Made by a program: the position numbers and the translations under genes
Part shown: positions 45,957-54,602 of the stretch, in pieces
Numbering within the stretch: the stretch's first letter is position 1
How the letters are laid out: the number at the start of each line of letters is the position of its first letter
DNA from: Symbiobacterium sp040797425
GTDB lineage: Bacteria > Bacillota > Sulfobacillia > Symbiobacteriales > Symbiobacteriaceae
NCBI RefSeq assembly: GCF_040797425.1
Contig: NZ_JBFNEH010000013.1
Coordinates: forward strand, 1-64,000
Reading direction: 5' to 3'
Length of the DNA: 64,000 nt
The notes under the pieces: model-generated
What the model was told of the DNA's origin: nothing
The model's database searches: none
What the model saw: only the letters and a program-made list of their open reading frames with translations

Positions 45957-47247
45957 ATGGAGGTGGCCATCGCGGGGGCCGGCTATGTCGGCCTGACCTC
46001 CGCGGTCTGCCTGTGTGAACTTGGGCATCGGGTGCATCTGGTTGAAGTTGCTCCCGACCGGCTGACCCTGTTGCGGCGTGGGGAGTCACCCATCTTCGAA
46101 CCCGGTCTCCCGGAACTGCTGCGCAAGCATCACGGCCAGGGCCTGACCGTCACCGACTCTCTGGAGGAAGCCGTCACCGCCGCAGACGTGCTGTTCGTGT
46201 GCGTGGGAACCCCGCCACGCCCCAGCGGAGCGCCGGATCTTCACTCCCTGAGGCGCCTCCTGGATACGCTGCGCCGCATCCCCCTCCGCCCCGGATTCAT
46301 CGTCGCCCTGAAGTCGACCGTGCCTCCCGGCACCAGCCGGGAGGCGGCTCGACTGCTCCGCCACGGTAGTCTCCAACCCCGAGTTCCTGCGGGAGGGAAC
46401 CGCCATCCACGACTTCTTCCACCCCGACCGCATCGTGATCGGCGCCGCGTCGCCCACCGCCGCCGAGCAGGTGGCCGCACTCTACCGGGGCATCGATGCG
46501 CCGGTGCTGTTGACCGGGTGGGAGGAAGCGGAACTGATCAAGTATGCGAGCAACGCCTTCCTGGCTGTGAAGCTCTCCTTCGCGAACGAGGTGGCCGCCC
46601 TGGCGGACAGTCTGGGGGCCGACGGCCTCACCGTACTCCGGGGCGTGGGGCTCGACCGGCGCATCGGCCCGCACTTCCTGGCCCCTGGCCCGGGCTACGG
46701 GGGCTCCTGCCTGCCCAAGGACCTGGCCGCGCTGCGCTGGACCGCCCGGCGCCGGCGGGTCCGCCTGGACCTGCTGCCCGCCGCGCAGCGGGCCAACCGG
46801 CGGCAGCGGGAGCGGGTGCTGGCCAAGCTGGGGCCGGTGGAGGGCCGGCAGATCGCCGTCTGGGGACTCGCCTTCAAGGCGGGTACCGACGACGTGCGGG
46901 AGTCGCCGGCGCTGGAAGTCATCCCGGCGCTGCTGGCCCGGGGAGCCCGGGTGACGGCCCACGACCCCGCCGCCCGCCACACGTTCGCTGCGGCTCTGGC
47001 GGCCGTCTCAGGCGGGCTCCCCGGAAGGCTCCGGCTGGTGGACGATCCGTGGGATGCGCTGCACGGCGCCGACGCCCTGCTGGTGCTCACCGAGTGGCCG
47101 GAGTACGCCGCCGCCTCGCCGGAGGAGATTCGCACCGCGCTGGCCGGCGACCTGGTGGTGGACGGGCGGAACCTCTTCGACCCGGAGGCCATGGCCGCAG
47201 CGGGCCTGCGCTACCGGGGGATCGGGCGCGACCGGGGCACACGTTGA
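45957..47247 (+). pseudogene. ugd: UDP-glucose 6-dehydrogenase, frameshifted
   Basis: The 5' part (45957 to about 46365) reads MEVAIAGAGYVGLTSAVCL, then FEPGLPELLRKHHGQGL, VLFVCVGTPPRPSGAPD and IVALKSTVPPGTSREAARLL. From about 46366 the homologous sequence continues in the next frame: VVSNPEFLREGTAIHDFFHP, then LIKYASNAFLAVKLSFANEV, the catalytic Cys in GPGYGGSCLPKDLAAL and AVWGLAFKAGTDDVRESPAL. The net shift is +1, explained by loss of a GC pair near 46360 (CGCGCC to CGCC). It is either a true frameshift or a sequence error. The enzyme makes UDP-glucuronate for the glycosyltransferases of this locus. Confidence 0.85.
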
Positions 47248-47296
47248 GAACCCGGGCCGGCTGGAGCGATCGGGCCGGACCACGGGCAAGGCAAAA

Positions 47297-47319
47297 CCCC
47301 GAGGGCAGTACCCTCGGGG
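47297..47319. terminator. Bidirectional terminator between ugd and the GSGD-repeat gene
   Basis: CCCCGAGGG pairs with CCCTCGGGG around a 5-nt loop, with CTTTCGTTT following on the plus strand and GTTTTGCC on the minus strand. Confidence 0.85.
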
Positions 47320-47346
47320 CTTTCGTTTCATGTCCATCATATAGGC

Positions 47347-48126
47347 CTACTCGGTCTCGGCCTCGCCACTCTCCGGCTCGCCGGTCGCAGCGTCACCCGA
47401 TGCGTCGCCTTCGTCGCCAGAGCCGTCGCCGCCGGAGGCCCCACCTGCAGCGTCAGCCTCCGCGTCACCGGAGCCGCCGCTTGCGAGGTCTCCGTCGTCG
47501 TCACCAGAGCCGTCACCCGAGCCGTCCCCGTCGCCGCCGTCAGCCGTCGCCTCCGCGCCGCCGGAGCCGTCGCCCGAACCGTCAGCTTCGTCCCCGCCGG
47601 AGCCGTCAGCAGCAGCTTCGGCGTCGCCGGAGGTGTCGCCTGAGCCGTCTCCCTCTTCGCCGCCGGAGCCGTCATCCGCGGCGTCGGCCTCGACGTCGCC
47701 GGAGCCGTCACCCGAGCCGTCACCCTCGTCGCCGGAACCATCGCCTGACCCATCTCCGTCGCCGGAGCCGTCAGCCATGGCGTCGGCCCCGCCATCACCA
47801 GAGCCGTCGCCCGAGCCGTCCCCCTCATCGCCGGAACCGTCGCCCGAGCCGTCACCCGACCCATCGCCGGAGCCATCGCCGGAGCCGTCACCCGAGCCGT
47901 CGCCGGCGGCGCCAGCCTCGGCGTCACCAGAACCGTCGCCCGAGGCATCGGCCTCGTCCCCGCCGGAGTCGCCGCCGGAACCGTCACCCGAGCCCTCCTC
48001 CTCGTCGCCGGTCGCCTGCAGCAAGTGAGCCTTGACCGGTTCTTCTGCATAGAGTGAATGCATATCCCGCTTCTCTTCTTCGACCAGGTCCATCAGACGG
48101 TCCGCCAAGTTCTCGAACTGCGTCAT
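47347..48126 (-). CDS. Acidic Gly-Ser-Gly-Asp repeat protein, putative spore-coat protein
   Basis: 259 residues. The first 45 are ordinary and helical (MTQFENLADRLMDLVEEEKR, MHSLYAEEPVKAHLLQ). The remaining about 210 consist almost only of Gly, Ser, Asp, Ala and Glu, with about two dozen SGD tripeptides, including six GSGD units in a row, and no Lys or Arg. There is no signal peptide. The ATG at 48126 has ggagggatggg upstream; a frame-open Met 18 codons earlier lies in the promoter. It is divergent from cotH, as cotG is in Bacillus, and has a sigma-K-like promoter. A CotG-like role as a CotH substrate is inferred. RTX-type calcium sites are not present, since the GGxGxDxUx pattern is missing. 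Confidence 0.75.
   Translation of the reverse strand: MTQFENLADRLMDLVEEEKRDMHSLYAEEPVKAHLLQATGDEEEGSGDGSGGDSGGDEADASGDGSGDAEAGAAGDGSGDGSGDGSGDGSGDGSGDGSGDEGDGSGDGSGDGGADAMADGSGDGDGSGDGSGDEGDGSGDGSGDVEADAADDGSGGEEGDGSGDTSGDAEAAADGSGGDEADGSGDGSGGAEATADGGDGDGSGDGSGDDDGDLASGGSGDAEADAAGGASGGDGSGDEGDASGDAATGEPESGEAETE
47380..47990. repeat. Tandem short-period repeat encoding GSGD units
   Basis: Plus-strand sequence is a long run of near-identical 12-bp units of the type gagccgtcgccc/gagccgtcaccc, interrupted by 9-18 bp variants. Synonymous variation between units shows that the repeat is old enough to have accumulated silent changes, while the amino acid pattern is kept. Confidence 0.85.
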
Positions 48127-48177
48127 GCCCCCATCCCTCCGACGTGGTAGTGCGGTCCCTGCTGCGACCTGACGTTT

Positions 48178-48205
48178 CATCCTATGCCCGCCCGGCGCGT
48201 TCCGT
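48178..48205 (-). promoter_or_regulatory. Sigma-K-like promoter of the GSGD-repeat gene
   Basis: On the minus strand AC, a 17-bp spacer and CATAGGATG, about 50 bp before the start codon. It lies in the 113-bp gap to cotH. Confidence 0.55.
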
Positions 48206-48239
48206 CACCTGGTCCGGGCCGAGAGAGGGGCGTCACTTT

Positions 48240-49304
48240 GTGGAGATCTGCGATCTGGACCTGGGGCCAGACCCCTGGCCCCGGCTGGCAGAGGGCAGCG
48301 TGGCCGGCCGCCTGAGCTGGAACGGGGGTCCCAGCCTCGCCGTCTCTGTGCGCATCCGCGGCGCGCACTCCCGGAAGTTTCCCAAGCGTTCGCTGCAGGT
48401 GACTTTCCTGGGCGTGCGGATGCCGGACGAGCCGCCGGTCGGCCACACCGTGCGCCGCATCCATCTGAACGCGGACTTCGTCGACCCCACGCTGATGCGA
48501 ACGGCGCTCTGCTACACGCTCTTCCCCAGGCTGGGCGTGGACGCACCGCGGTGGCGACACGTGCTTCTCACGGTGAGCGGCCAGCCTGCGGGCGTCTACG
48601 TCGCCCTGGAATCGGTGGACGCGGATTTCTGCCGTCGCCGGGGCTGGACAACCGGCCCGATCTTCTACGCTGTGAACCGCAACGCCAATTTCGGCCTCAT
48701 CAGCCCTTTCACCCGCACGCTGAAGGAACCGCTGGAGAAGGGCTACTACGCCCTGGCCGGGGCTGACATGGAGCCGATCCGGCAGATGCTGATGGCCATC
48801 AACCTGGCCCCTCTGGAAGAGGTGCCTGCCGTTGCGGCCCGCTGGTTTGACCTGGACCGCTACCTGCACTGGGTGATCGGCGCGGTCTTCTTCGGCAACC
48901 GGGACGGCTTCCTGCACAACTACGCCCTCTACCTGGAGCCGAACGAGCGCCGCTTCCGCATCATCCCCTGGGATTACGACGCCACCTGGGGCATCGACAT
49001 CCACGGCCGGCCGGCCCGGCTGGACCGGGTGCCGGTGACGGGGTGGAACAAGCTGTCCTACCGGCTCTTCCAACACCCGGAGGGGCGAACTCGCTTCCGC
49101 CGGGCCTTCACCGCCGCCCTGGACGGCCCCCTTTCCCCCGACGCCGTACTGCCGCTCATCGACCGGCTGAGCGGGCGGATGGCCCGGTGGCGCGACCGGG
49201 ACCCCTACCTGGCCCGGGCGGACTTCCCCAGCGAGGTGGAACGCCTCCGTCGCTGGGCGGTAGAGCGCCGGGATCTGCTGCTGCGGCAGTTGGACGCGAT
49301 GTAG
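48240..49304 (+). CDS. cotH: CotH-family spore-coat protein kinase
   Basis: A 354-residue CotH, close to the Bacillus protein in length. Family motifs are RIRGAHSRKFPKRSLQVTF, HLNADFVDPTLMRTALCY, VYVALESVDADFCRRRGW, FYAVNRNANFGLISPF, FFGNRDGFLHNYALY and the metal-binding IIPWDYDATWGIDIHG. The GTG at 48240 is chosen for its gagagagggg ribosome-binding site and because it yields the family N-terminus; the frame is open as far as 48054. CotH is an atypical kinase that phosphorylates coat proteins CotB and CotG in Bacillus. Its promoter may lie inside the divergent gene (a CATAGAGTG at 48048-48056), again as in Bacillus. Confidence 0.9.
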   Translation: MEICDLDLGPDPWPRLAEGSVAGRLSWNGGPSLAVSVRIRGAHSRKFPKRSLQVTFLGVRMPDEPPVGHTVRRIHLNADFVDPTLMRTALCYTLFPRLGVDAPRWRHVLLTVSGQPAGVYVALESVDADFCRRRGWTTGPIFYAVNRNANFGLISPFTRTLKEPLEKGYYALAGADMEPIRQMLMAINLAPLEEVPAVAARWFDLDRYLHWVIGAVFFGNRDGFLHNYALYLEPNERRFRIIPWDYDATWGIDIHGRPARLDRVPVTGWNKLSYRLFQHPEGRTRFRRAFTAALDGPLSPDAVLPLIDRLSGRMARWRDRDPYLARADFPSEVERLRRWAVERRDLLLRQLDAM

Positions 49305-49332
49305 AAATCTAGAGCCCGCGCCCAGATGCGGA

Positions 49333-49356
49333 ACGCCCCCCAACACCGGGGGGCGT
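49333..49356. terminator. Bidirectional terminator between cotH and cotE-like gene
   Basis: ACGCCCCCC pairs with GGGGGGCGT around a short AT-containing loop, between the convergent stops at 49304 and 49364. Confidence 0.8.
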
Positions 49357-49363
49357 CCCAGCA

Positions 49364-50083
49364 CTATTGCACGATTGAAACCCGCGAGACACCGCTGTAG
49401 CGGGAGAAGCGGGACACGGCCGTGGTCCTGCGAGGCGAAGGGGGCGGGGAGGACAGGCGCCTGCGGGCTGCGTTCAGCGTGGCCAGTTCGGGCTCGGGCT
49501 CCAGTTCGTCGGCGGTCTCCGCGCGATCCCGGGCCACCTCCTCTTCCTCCAGGTCGACCAACGGCGCCTGCTCGCCCGTGCTGGTTGACGAGTCGCTGGC
49601 GTCAGTGCTCAGCAAGTTGTCCTCCTCGTCCGCCTCGCCGTTGGCCAAGAGGTCGTAGGCCTTCACCCAGATGCGGGCCCGGCCCGTGGCCTCCAGGGCG
49701 ATATGGGACTCCAGCGTCACCTCAATCCGGCCGCTGCGCACCTCTGCGGAGGTGCAGCGGACGCCTCCCACCAGCCGACCGCAGGTTTCCACTTCGCCCA
49801 CCACCTGGGCCACCACGGGGACAGCGGCGGGCTCGGTATGCGTACAGGTGAGCCGCTCGACCCGGGTTCCGTTCCCGGTGTCGCACCAGACGTCGCAGAG
49901 GGCCGTCAGCTTCACCTCGGGTCCCTGCGCACCCGGCTCCACGGCCAGGGAGGTGTTGCTCACGTGAACCCCGAGCACGCATTCCACGCCTTCGGCTGGG
50001 GCGGAGTGCGACCAGACGACCCGCCGGTCCGTGCGCCCGACCACGGCCCGGGTCATGATCTCCTGCAACCGTATGCTGGACAA
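49364..50083 (-). CDS. cotE: CotE-like outer spore-coat morphogenetic protein
   Basis: 239 residues. The N-terminal 150 residues align with CotE by eye: SIRLQEIMTRAVVGRTDR corresponds to the EYREIITKAVV start, ALCDVWCDTGNGTRVERL to the NVWYSYN strand, and RIEVTLESHIALEATGRARI to the conserved C-terminal strand pair. CotE's acidic tail is here an acidic stretch (DEEDNLL, VDLEEEEVARDR) with a further Ser/Pro/Arg-rich tail. TTG start with gaggagg 8 bp upstream. A CATAGCCTG (50124-50116) about 35 bp before the start resembles a sigma-K -10. Neighbours cotH, cotS and cotSA support a spore-coat role. Confidence 0.78.
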   Translation of the reverse strand: MSSIRLQEIMTRAVVGRTDRRVVWSHSAPAEGVECVLGVHVSNTSLAVEPGAQGPEVKLTALCDVWCDTGNGTRVERLTCTHTEPAAVPVVAQVVGEVETCGRLVGGVRCTSAEVRSGRIEVTLESHIALEATGRARIWVKAYDLLANGEADEEDNLLSTDASDSSTSTGEQAPLVDLEEEEVARDRAETADELEPEPELATLNAARRRLSSPPPSPRRTTAVSRFSRYSGVSRVSIVQ

Positions 50084-50196
50084 GTGTCTTCCTCCTCAGG
50101 GCTATGTTCTCGTATCAGGCTATGCCGGCCGGAAGGGTTGTGCGCCGCCCGGCGGGCAGAACCCGCCACGGTGCGCGCGGACCGGGCGGGCGCTCC

Positions 50197-51075
50197 TCAC
50201 GCCCGCCCGGACAGCATCCACTGGTACTGTTGCCACAGCCCGTCCTCCAGCGGCGTCGAAGGCCGGAACCCAATCTCCTGCCACAGCCGCGTCGTGTCGG
50301 CGCGGGTCTCCCGCATCTCCCCCGGCGGAGCGGGCAGGTACTCCACCCGAACCGGCCGACCGGTGACGGCGGCGATCACCCGGATGGCCCGGCGCAACGT
50401 CACCGCGTGGCCGCCGCCCACGTTGATGGGCACCCCCACCACCGGGTTGAGGGCCGCCCGAGCCGTGGCGACCACGGCGTCGCCGACGTACGTGAAGTCC
50501 CGGAGTTGGCCGCCGTCGCCGTAGACCTGGATCGGCCGGCCGGCGAGGGCCGCGGCCAGCCAGCGGGAGAACGCCATGTCCGGCCGCTGCCGGGGGCCGT
50601 AGACCGTGAAGTACCGGAGCGCCACCCAGGGGACGCCGGCCGTGCGCCCGTACAGGTCGCACAGCCGCTCCGCCGCCAGCTTGGTGACGCCATACGGGGA
50701 GACCGGCAGCACGGGCCCGTCCTCCCGGGCGGGCATCGGCGCCTCGCCGTAGACCGACGAGGTGGAGGCCAGCACGAACTTCTTCAGCCCCCTCCCCCGG
50801 ACCGCCTCCAACAGCCGCTGGGTCAGCTCGATGTTGCCCCGGCTGTAGGCGGGAAACTGGCTCCAGCTCTCCCGCACCCCCGGCTGACCCGCCAGGTGGA
50901 TCACGTAGTCCACCCCGTCCAGGAGCGGCGCCAGGTCAATTTCCAGCAAGTCGCCCACCACGTCGGCACCGGGGCGGCGGTCCACCCCCACCACCGTGTG
51001 CCCGTCCGAGCGGAGGTGCTCCACCAGGTGCGACCCGATGAATCCCGCCGCCCCCGTCACGAGAAAGCGCGCCAC
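50197..51075 (-). CDS. NAD-dependent nucleotide-sugar epimerase (YtcB-like)
   Basis: A 292-residue extended SDR. The cofactor motif is FLVTGAAGFIGSHLVEHL, then HLAGQPGVRESW, Ser/Thr in ASTSSVYGEAP, and the catalytic pair in SPYGVTKLAAERL. The nucleotide-sugar region is HRPxxDMAFSRWL-like. It is the last gene of a five-gene operon with gaps of 3-7 bp. With Ugd it could make UDP-galacturonate from UDP-glucuronate, as its Bacillus relatives in the ytcABC group are thought to do. Confidence 0.84.
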   Translation of the reverse strand: MARFLVTGAAGFIGSHLVEHLRSDGHTVVGVDRRPGADVVGDLLEIDLAPLLDGVDYVIHLAGQPGVRESWSQFPAYSRGNIELTQRLLEAVRGRGLKKFVLASTSSVYGEAPMPAREDGPVLPVSPYGVTKLAAERLCDLYGRTAGVPWVALRYFTVYGPRQRPDMAFSRWLAAALAGRPIQVYGDGGQLRDFTYVGDAVVATARAALNPVVGVPINVGGGHAVTLRRAIRVIAAVTGRPVRVEYLPAPPGEMRETRADTTRLWQEIGFRPSTPLEDGLWQQYQWMLSGRA

Positions 51076-51078
51076 CGC

Positions 51079-52206
51079 TCACCCCTCCAGTACTTCCAAG
51101 AGCTCCCTCGCAACCCGCTCCCAGCCGAATCCTGCCTCTGCCATGCACCGGCCCGCCGCGCCCAGGCGGCGGCGCAGGTCGGGATCATCCAGGAGCGCCT
51201 GAATGGCGGCGGCGAGAGCTTCGGCGCTGTGCCAGGGGCGCACCAGGAGCCCGTTGTGCCCGTCCGTCACCACCTCGGCGTTGCCCCCGCGGTCGGTGGT
51301 GACGATGGGCAGCCCGCAGGCCATGGCCTCGTAGTGCACCCGGGCCAGCGGTTCCTCCCACTGCGAGGCGCAGACGAAAAGGTCGCCCAGGCGGAAGTAG
51401 GCGTCCACCTCGTCGTAGGGAACGTATCCCACCAGGCGCACTGCGTCTCCCAGCCTCGAGGCCTGCTCCCGCACCGCCCGCACGTAGGAGTCCGTGTCGT
51501 CGTGTCCGTACCAGCGGGAGCCCACCTGTACCAGCACCGCCTCGGGATGGGTGAGGAGCACCCGTTCCATCGCCGCCAGGATCACGTGAATCCCTTTCTT
51601 CGGGGAGAGCCGGCCCACCGAGAGCACCACCGGCCGCCCGGTGAGCCCGAGCCGGGCCCGGAGCGCTTCCGACCGGGGCGACGGCCCCGGGCGGAAGCGT
51701 TCCAGGTCGACCCCGGAGCGGATCGTTCGGAGTTTGTGGGCGTGCTCCGGGTAGAGCCGGGCAGTGGAGATCCGGATGAAGTCGCTGATGGCCACCACGG
51801 CGTCCAGCCGGGCCAGGATGCGCCGCGCCTCGGCCGGGTCCAGCCGGTCAGGCGCGAGCATGGCGTTGTGCAGGGAGAGCACCAGCCTGGCCCCGGGTGC
51901 CGCCCGTGCGATGCGGCCGACAAAGGCGGGGCGGTTGAAGACCTCCACCACGTCCCACCGCTCGCCGGCCAGAAAGGCCGCCACCCGGTCGGCGTAACGC
52001 TCCGGCCCGCCTTCGGCGGAGAGGCGCACGTGCCGCACGGCGCCGGCTTCCTCGCACTCCGCCAGGGCGGGGTCGGTACGGCCGACCACCGTCACCTCGT
52101 GCCGGGTGGAAAGGTAGGGCAGTACGCCGGCGATATAGGTCTGGATCGCACCGCCCCGCACCGGCGGCACCGGCAGCTTCTCCGTGCACACCAGTGCGAT
52201 GCGCAT
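51079..52206 (-). CDS. GT4 glycosyltransferase, CotSA-like
   Basis: A 375-residue GT-B glycosyltransferase of family GT4. The start is IALVCTEKLPVPPVRGGAIQ, the same as in CotSA. SVGRLSPKKGIHVILAAM, VGSRWYGHDDTDSY and the EX7E segment WEEPLARVHYEAMACGLP follow. It is closely related to the gene before it in the operon (about 52210-53355), so the two are tandem paralogues. It probably adds one sugar to a coat glycan. Confidence 0.87.
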   Translation of the reverse strand: MRIALVCTEKLPVPPVRGGAIQTYIAGVLPYLSTRHEVTVVGRTDPALAECEEAGAVRHVRLSAEGGPERYADRVAAFLAGERWDVVEVFNRPAFVGRIARAAPGARLVLSLHNAMLAPDRLDPAEARRILARLDAVVAISDFIRISTARLYPEHAHKLRTIRSGVDLERFRPGPSPRSEALRARLGLTGRPVVLSVGRLSPKKGIHVILAAMERVLLTHPEAVLVQVGSRWYGHDDTDSYVRAVREQASRLGDAVRLVGYVPYDEVDAYFRLGDLFVCASQWEEPLARVHYEAMACGLPIVTTDRGGNAEVVTDGHNGLLVRPWHSAEALAAAIQALLDDPDLRRRLGAAGRCMAEAGFGWERVARELLEVLEG

Positions 52207-52209
52207 GAA

Positions 52210-53355
52210 TCAGCCACGCTCCCAGACACTGCGGATGTCCGTCGCCACCCGGTCCCAGCTGTAGCGTTCCTCTGCCAGCTGGCGCCCCCGCCGCCCCATC
52301 TGATAGCGCAGGCCGTCGTCGTCCAGCAGCCGGAGCATCGCGTCGGCGAAGGCCCTGGGGTTTGCCGGATCCTCCACCACCACCCCGTTGCCCTGTCCCT
52401 GCACCACCTCCGGGTTGCCACCCCGGGCCGTGGTGATGATGGGCAGGCCGGCGGCCATCGCCTCGTAGTGGACCCGGGCCAGCGGCTCCTCCCACTGCGA
52501 GGCGCAGAGGAAGAGATCGCCGGTCGTGAACCACTCGTGCACCTGGTCGGCCGGCACGTACCCGGTGGAGTAGACCTTCACCGGCGCCCGGGCGGCCAGG
52601 GCCCGGACGTAGGCCACGTAGTCGCTGATGCGGTCCTCGCCGTACCACTTGCTGCCCACCAGCACGAGCACCGCCCCCGGGTACCGCTCGGCCACCGGGC
52701 CCAGGGCCCGCACCAGCACGTCAACGCCCTTCTTGGGCGAGATGCGCCCCACGTAGAGCAGCACCGGGCCGCGACCCAGCCCGTGCTCCGCCTTCAGCCG
52801 CTGCCGGATGCGCCGGGCCTCGGGGGTCCAGATGGGCAGGAACCGGTCCAGGTCGACCCCCGAGTAGATCGTCTGCACCTTGGGCTCAGCCTCGGGGTAG
52901 AGCGCCGCGACGCCGCGACCGATGAAGTCGCTCACGGTCACGATGCGCTCCACCTCGCCGATGGCGGCCCTCGCCTCGTCGGGGTCGATCTTCTCCGGGC
53001 GGAACATCTCGTTGTGGAGGCTCAGGATGATACGGCTCCCGGGCAGGACCTTCCGCACCGGCAGCACCAGGCGGGGCCGGTTGAACACGTGCACCACGTC
53101 GACCCGGTCCCGCAGCGGCTCCAGGAGCGTCAGCACCCGCTTGAGATAGAGCGGGAACGGGCCGCCCGGCACCCGCCAGTAGATCACGCCGTCCCGGGTC
53201 TCCCGCTCGGGCAGCTCCGGATCGGTAACGCCGACCACGCCCACCTTGTGGTGCTGGGCCAGGCGGGGCGCCACGGCGTGGATATAGGTCTGGATCGCGC
53301 CCCCCCGCACCGGCGGGACGGGCAGCTTCTCGGTGGAGATCATCAGGCAGCGCAC
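52210..53355 (-). CDS. cotSA: GT4 glycosyltransferase, CotSA-like
   Basis: 381 residues. The same architecture as its neighbour but closer to Bacillus CotSA, for example LSLHNEMFRPEKIDPDEA, TVSDFIGRGVAALYP, YSGVDLDRF and WEEPLARVHYEAMAAGLP followed by ITTARGGNPEV. It starts 7 bp after the CotS-like gene, the same gene pair that forms cotSA-cotS in Bacillus. Confidence 0.88.
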   Translation of the reverse strand: MRCLMISTEKLPVPPVRGGAIQTYIHAVAPRLAQHHKVGVVGVTDPELPERETRDGVIYWRVPGGPFPLYLKRVLTLLEPLRDRVDVVHVFNRPRLVLPVRKVLPGSRIILSLHNEMFRPEKIDPDEARAAIGEVERIVTVSDFIGRGVAALYPEAEPKVQTIYSGVDLDRFLPIWTPEARRIRQRLKAEHGLGRGPVLLYVGRISPKKGVDVLVRALGPVAERYPGAVLVLVGSKWYGEDRISDYVAYVRALAARAPVKVYSTGYVPADQVHEWFTTGDLFLCASQWEEPLARVHYEAMAAGLPIITTARGGNPEVVQGQGNGVVVEDPANPRAFADAMLRLLDDDGLRYQMGRRGRQLAEERYSWDRVATDIRSVWERG

Positions 53356-53362
53356 GGCGCGG

Positions 53363-54598
53363 TCACCTCCTCCGCTTCAGGCCGAGCTCCGCCAGCGCCC
53401 GCTGCTTGCGCTCGTCCGTCACGAGAAGCCGCTCCAGCGCCGCCACCATGGTCCCGTCCAGCATCGCCGGGTTATAGAGCACGTCCTTCACCAGCTTGTA
53501 GAACTCGTTGGGCAGCAGCATGTCGATCAGCATCACCTGCAGGGCGGCGGGCTCCAGCGGGTTCGCCTCGCTGTACGCCCGGATCATCGCCTGCATCCAG
53601 CTCACGTCCCAGTCGCCCCGGTCGTCCATGGTTCCGGTGATGAGCTTTCTCAGGTCCCGGAAGGCCAGGTCAAAGGCCACGCCGTCCAGGTCGATGATCC
53701 ACACCTTGCCGTCGGGCCCGATCTGGCCGTTGGACCAGCCGTAGTCCTGGTGCGCCAGCCCCCAGGCCTGCTCCCCCCGGGCGGCCAGGTCCCGGTAGGC
53801 CGATGCCTCCAGGAGCCTGATCGCCTCGTCTGCCTGCCCGCGGAACCGGGGCAGTACCTCCAGGAGCAGGGGAGCGGCCGGCATGTCGCGGTAGGCCCGC
53901 GCCAGGTGCTCGAACCAGTCGAGCTTGGTGCGCAGTTTCTGGTAGACCTTGGGCCACCGGTGGAGCCGGCTGGCGTAATAAGCTTCCTCCGGGGGACGGT
54001 AGCCGCGGGAACGGCGGTGGAACTCGCCCAGCCCGTAGCAGAGCATCTGCGGGCCGTCGATGGTCTCCTTCGGGGCCTGGCGCAGGCCCTGAATCCACTC
54101 GGCCACGATGAACATGCGCCCGCCGGTGAGGGTGTAGAGCTTCCCGTCGCGGGTGGGCACCAGCGGTGGTACCCGGGCCTTCTGCTTCACCAGGTACTCC
54201 TGGGCGCCGATGGAAAACAGGTTGCGCTCGAAAGGCCTGTGCAGGAGCTTCAGGGCCCGGGGGCCCCGGTCGGTCTCGATCTTCCAGATGGCACCCCAGC
54301 CCTTCTCGGGCTTGGTGGCAGCCACCGTCATGCTGTGGACCTTCATATCCCAGGCCCGGGCGGCCTGCTCGGCCAGGGCCAGGATCTCGGGCGGGACCTG
54401 CTCGCCCGCCTGCGCTTCGTCCTCCTCGTCCGCATTCGCCAGGGCCGCCGCGGCCCAGGGAGGCGGGAACCAGCGTCCGGTTGGCGGCCAGAGGTCTCGC
54501 GGGGCCGCTTCCCCGCCGATGATCTGCACCGTGATGGTGGAGGGCACGAAGATGTCGGCGTTCGGGTTCAGGTAGACGGAAACGGGTTGCTGATTCAC
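53363..54598 (-). CDS. cotS: CotS-family spore-coat protein (kinase fold)
   Basis: 411 residues. An N-terminal extension of about 80 residues contains a Pro/Trp-rich part (DLWPPTGRWFPPPW) that usual CotS proteins lack. The kinase-like domain has AIWKIETDRGPRALKLLHRP, RMFIVAEWIQGL, GLAHQDYGWSNGQIG and the metal-binding WIIDLDGVAFDLAFRDLRKL. These are the APH-like features of CotS/CotI/YutH. It sits between the nucleotidyltransferase and the CotSA-like genes in the coat operon. Confidence 0.85.
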   Translation of the reverse strand: MNQQPVSVYLNPNADIFVPSTITVQIIGGEAAPRDLWPPTGRWFPPPWAAAALANADEEDEAQAGEQVPPEILALAEQAARAWDMKVHSMTVAATKPEKGWGAIWKIETDRGPRALKLLHRPFERNLFSIGAQEYLVKQKARVPPLVPTRDGKLYTLTGGRMFIVAEWIQGLRQAPKETIDGPQMLCYGLGEFHRRSRGYRPPEEAYYASRLHRWPKVYQKLRTKLDWFEHLARAYRDMPAAPLLLEVLPRFRGQADEAIRLLEASAYRDLAARGEQAWGLAHQDYGWSNGQIGPDGKVWIIDLDGVAFDLAFRDLRKLITGTMDDRGDWDVSWMQAMIRAYSEANPLEPAALQVMLIDMLLPNEFYKLVKDVLYNPAMLDGTMVAALERLLVTDERKQRALAELGLKRRR

Positions 54599-54602
54599 CG
54601 GA

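Noticed and set aside
47633..48028. Pro/Ser/Glu repeat ORF on the plus strand (SPEPSPEPS)
   Set aside because: It is the antisense of the GSGD coding repeat. It has no ribosome-binding site and overlaps a gene with an ordinary N-terminus, start site and promoter.
46366..48035. Long continuation of the ugd frame through to 48035
   Set aside because: After the frameshift it is Arg/Pro-rich noise and then the antisense of the GSGD repeat. The homologous dehydrogenase continues in another frame.
47347..48126. RTX calcium-binding or secreted toxin interpretation of the GSGD repeat
   Set aside because: The nonapeptide GGxGxDxUx with a hydrophobic sixth position is missing and there is no type I secretion gene nearby.
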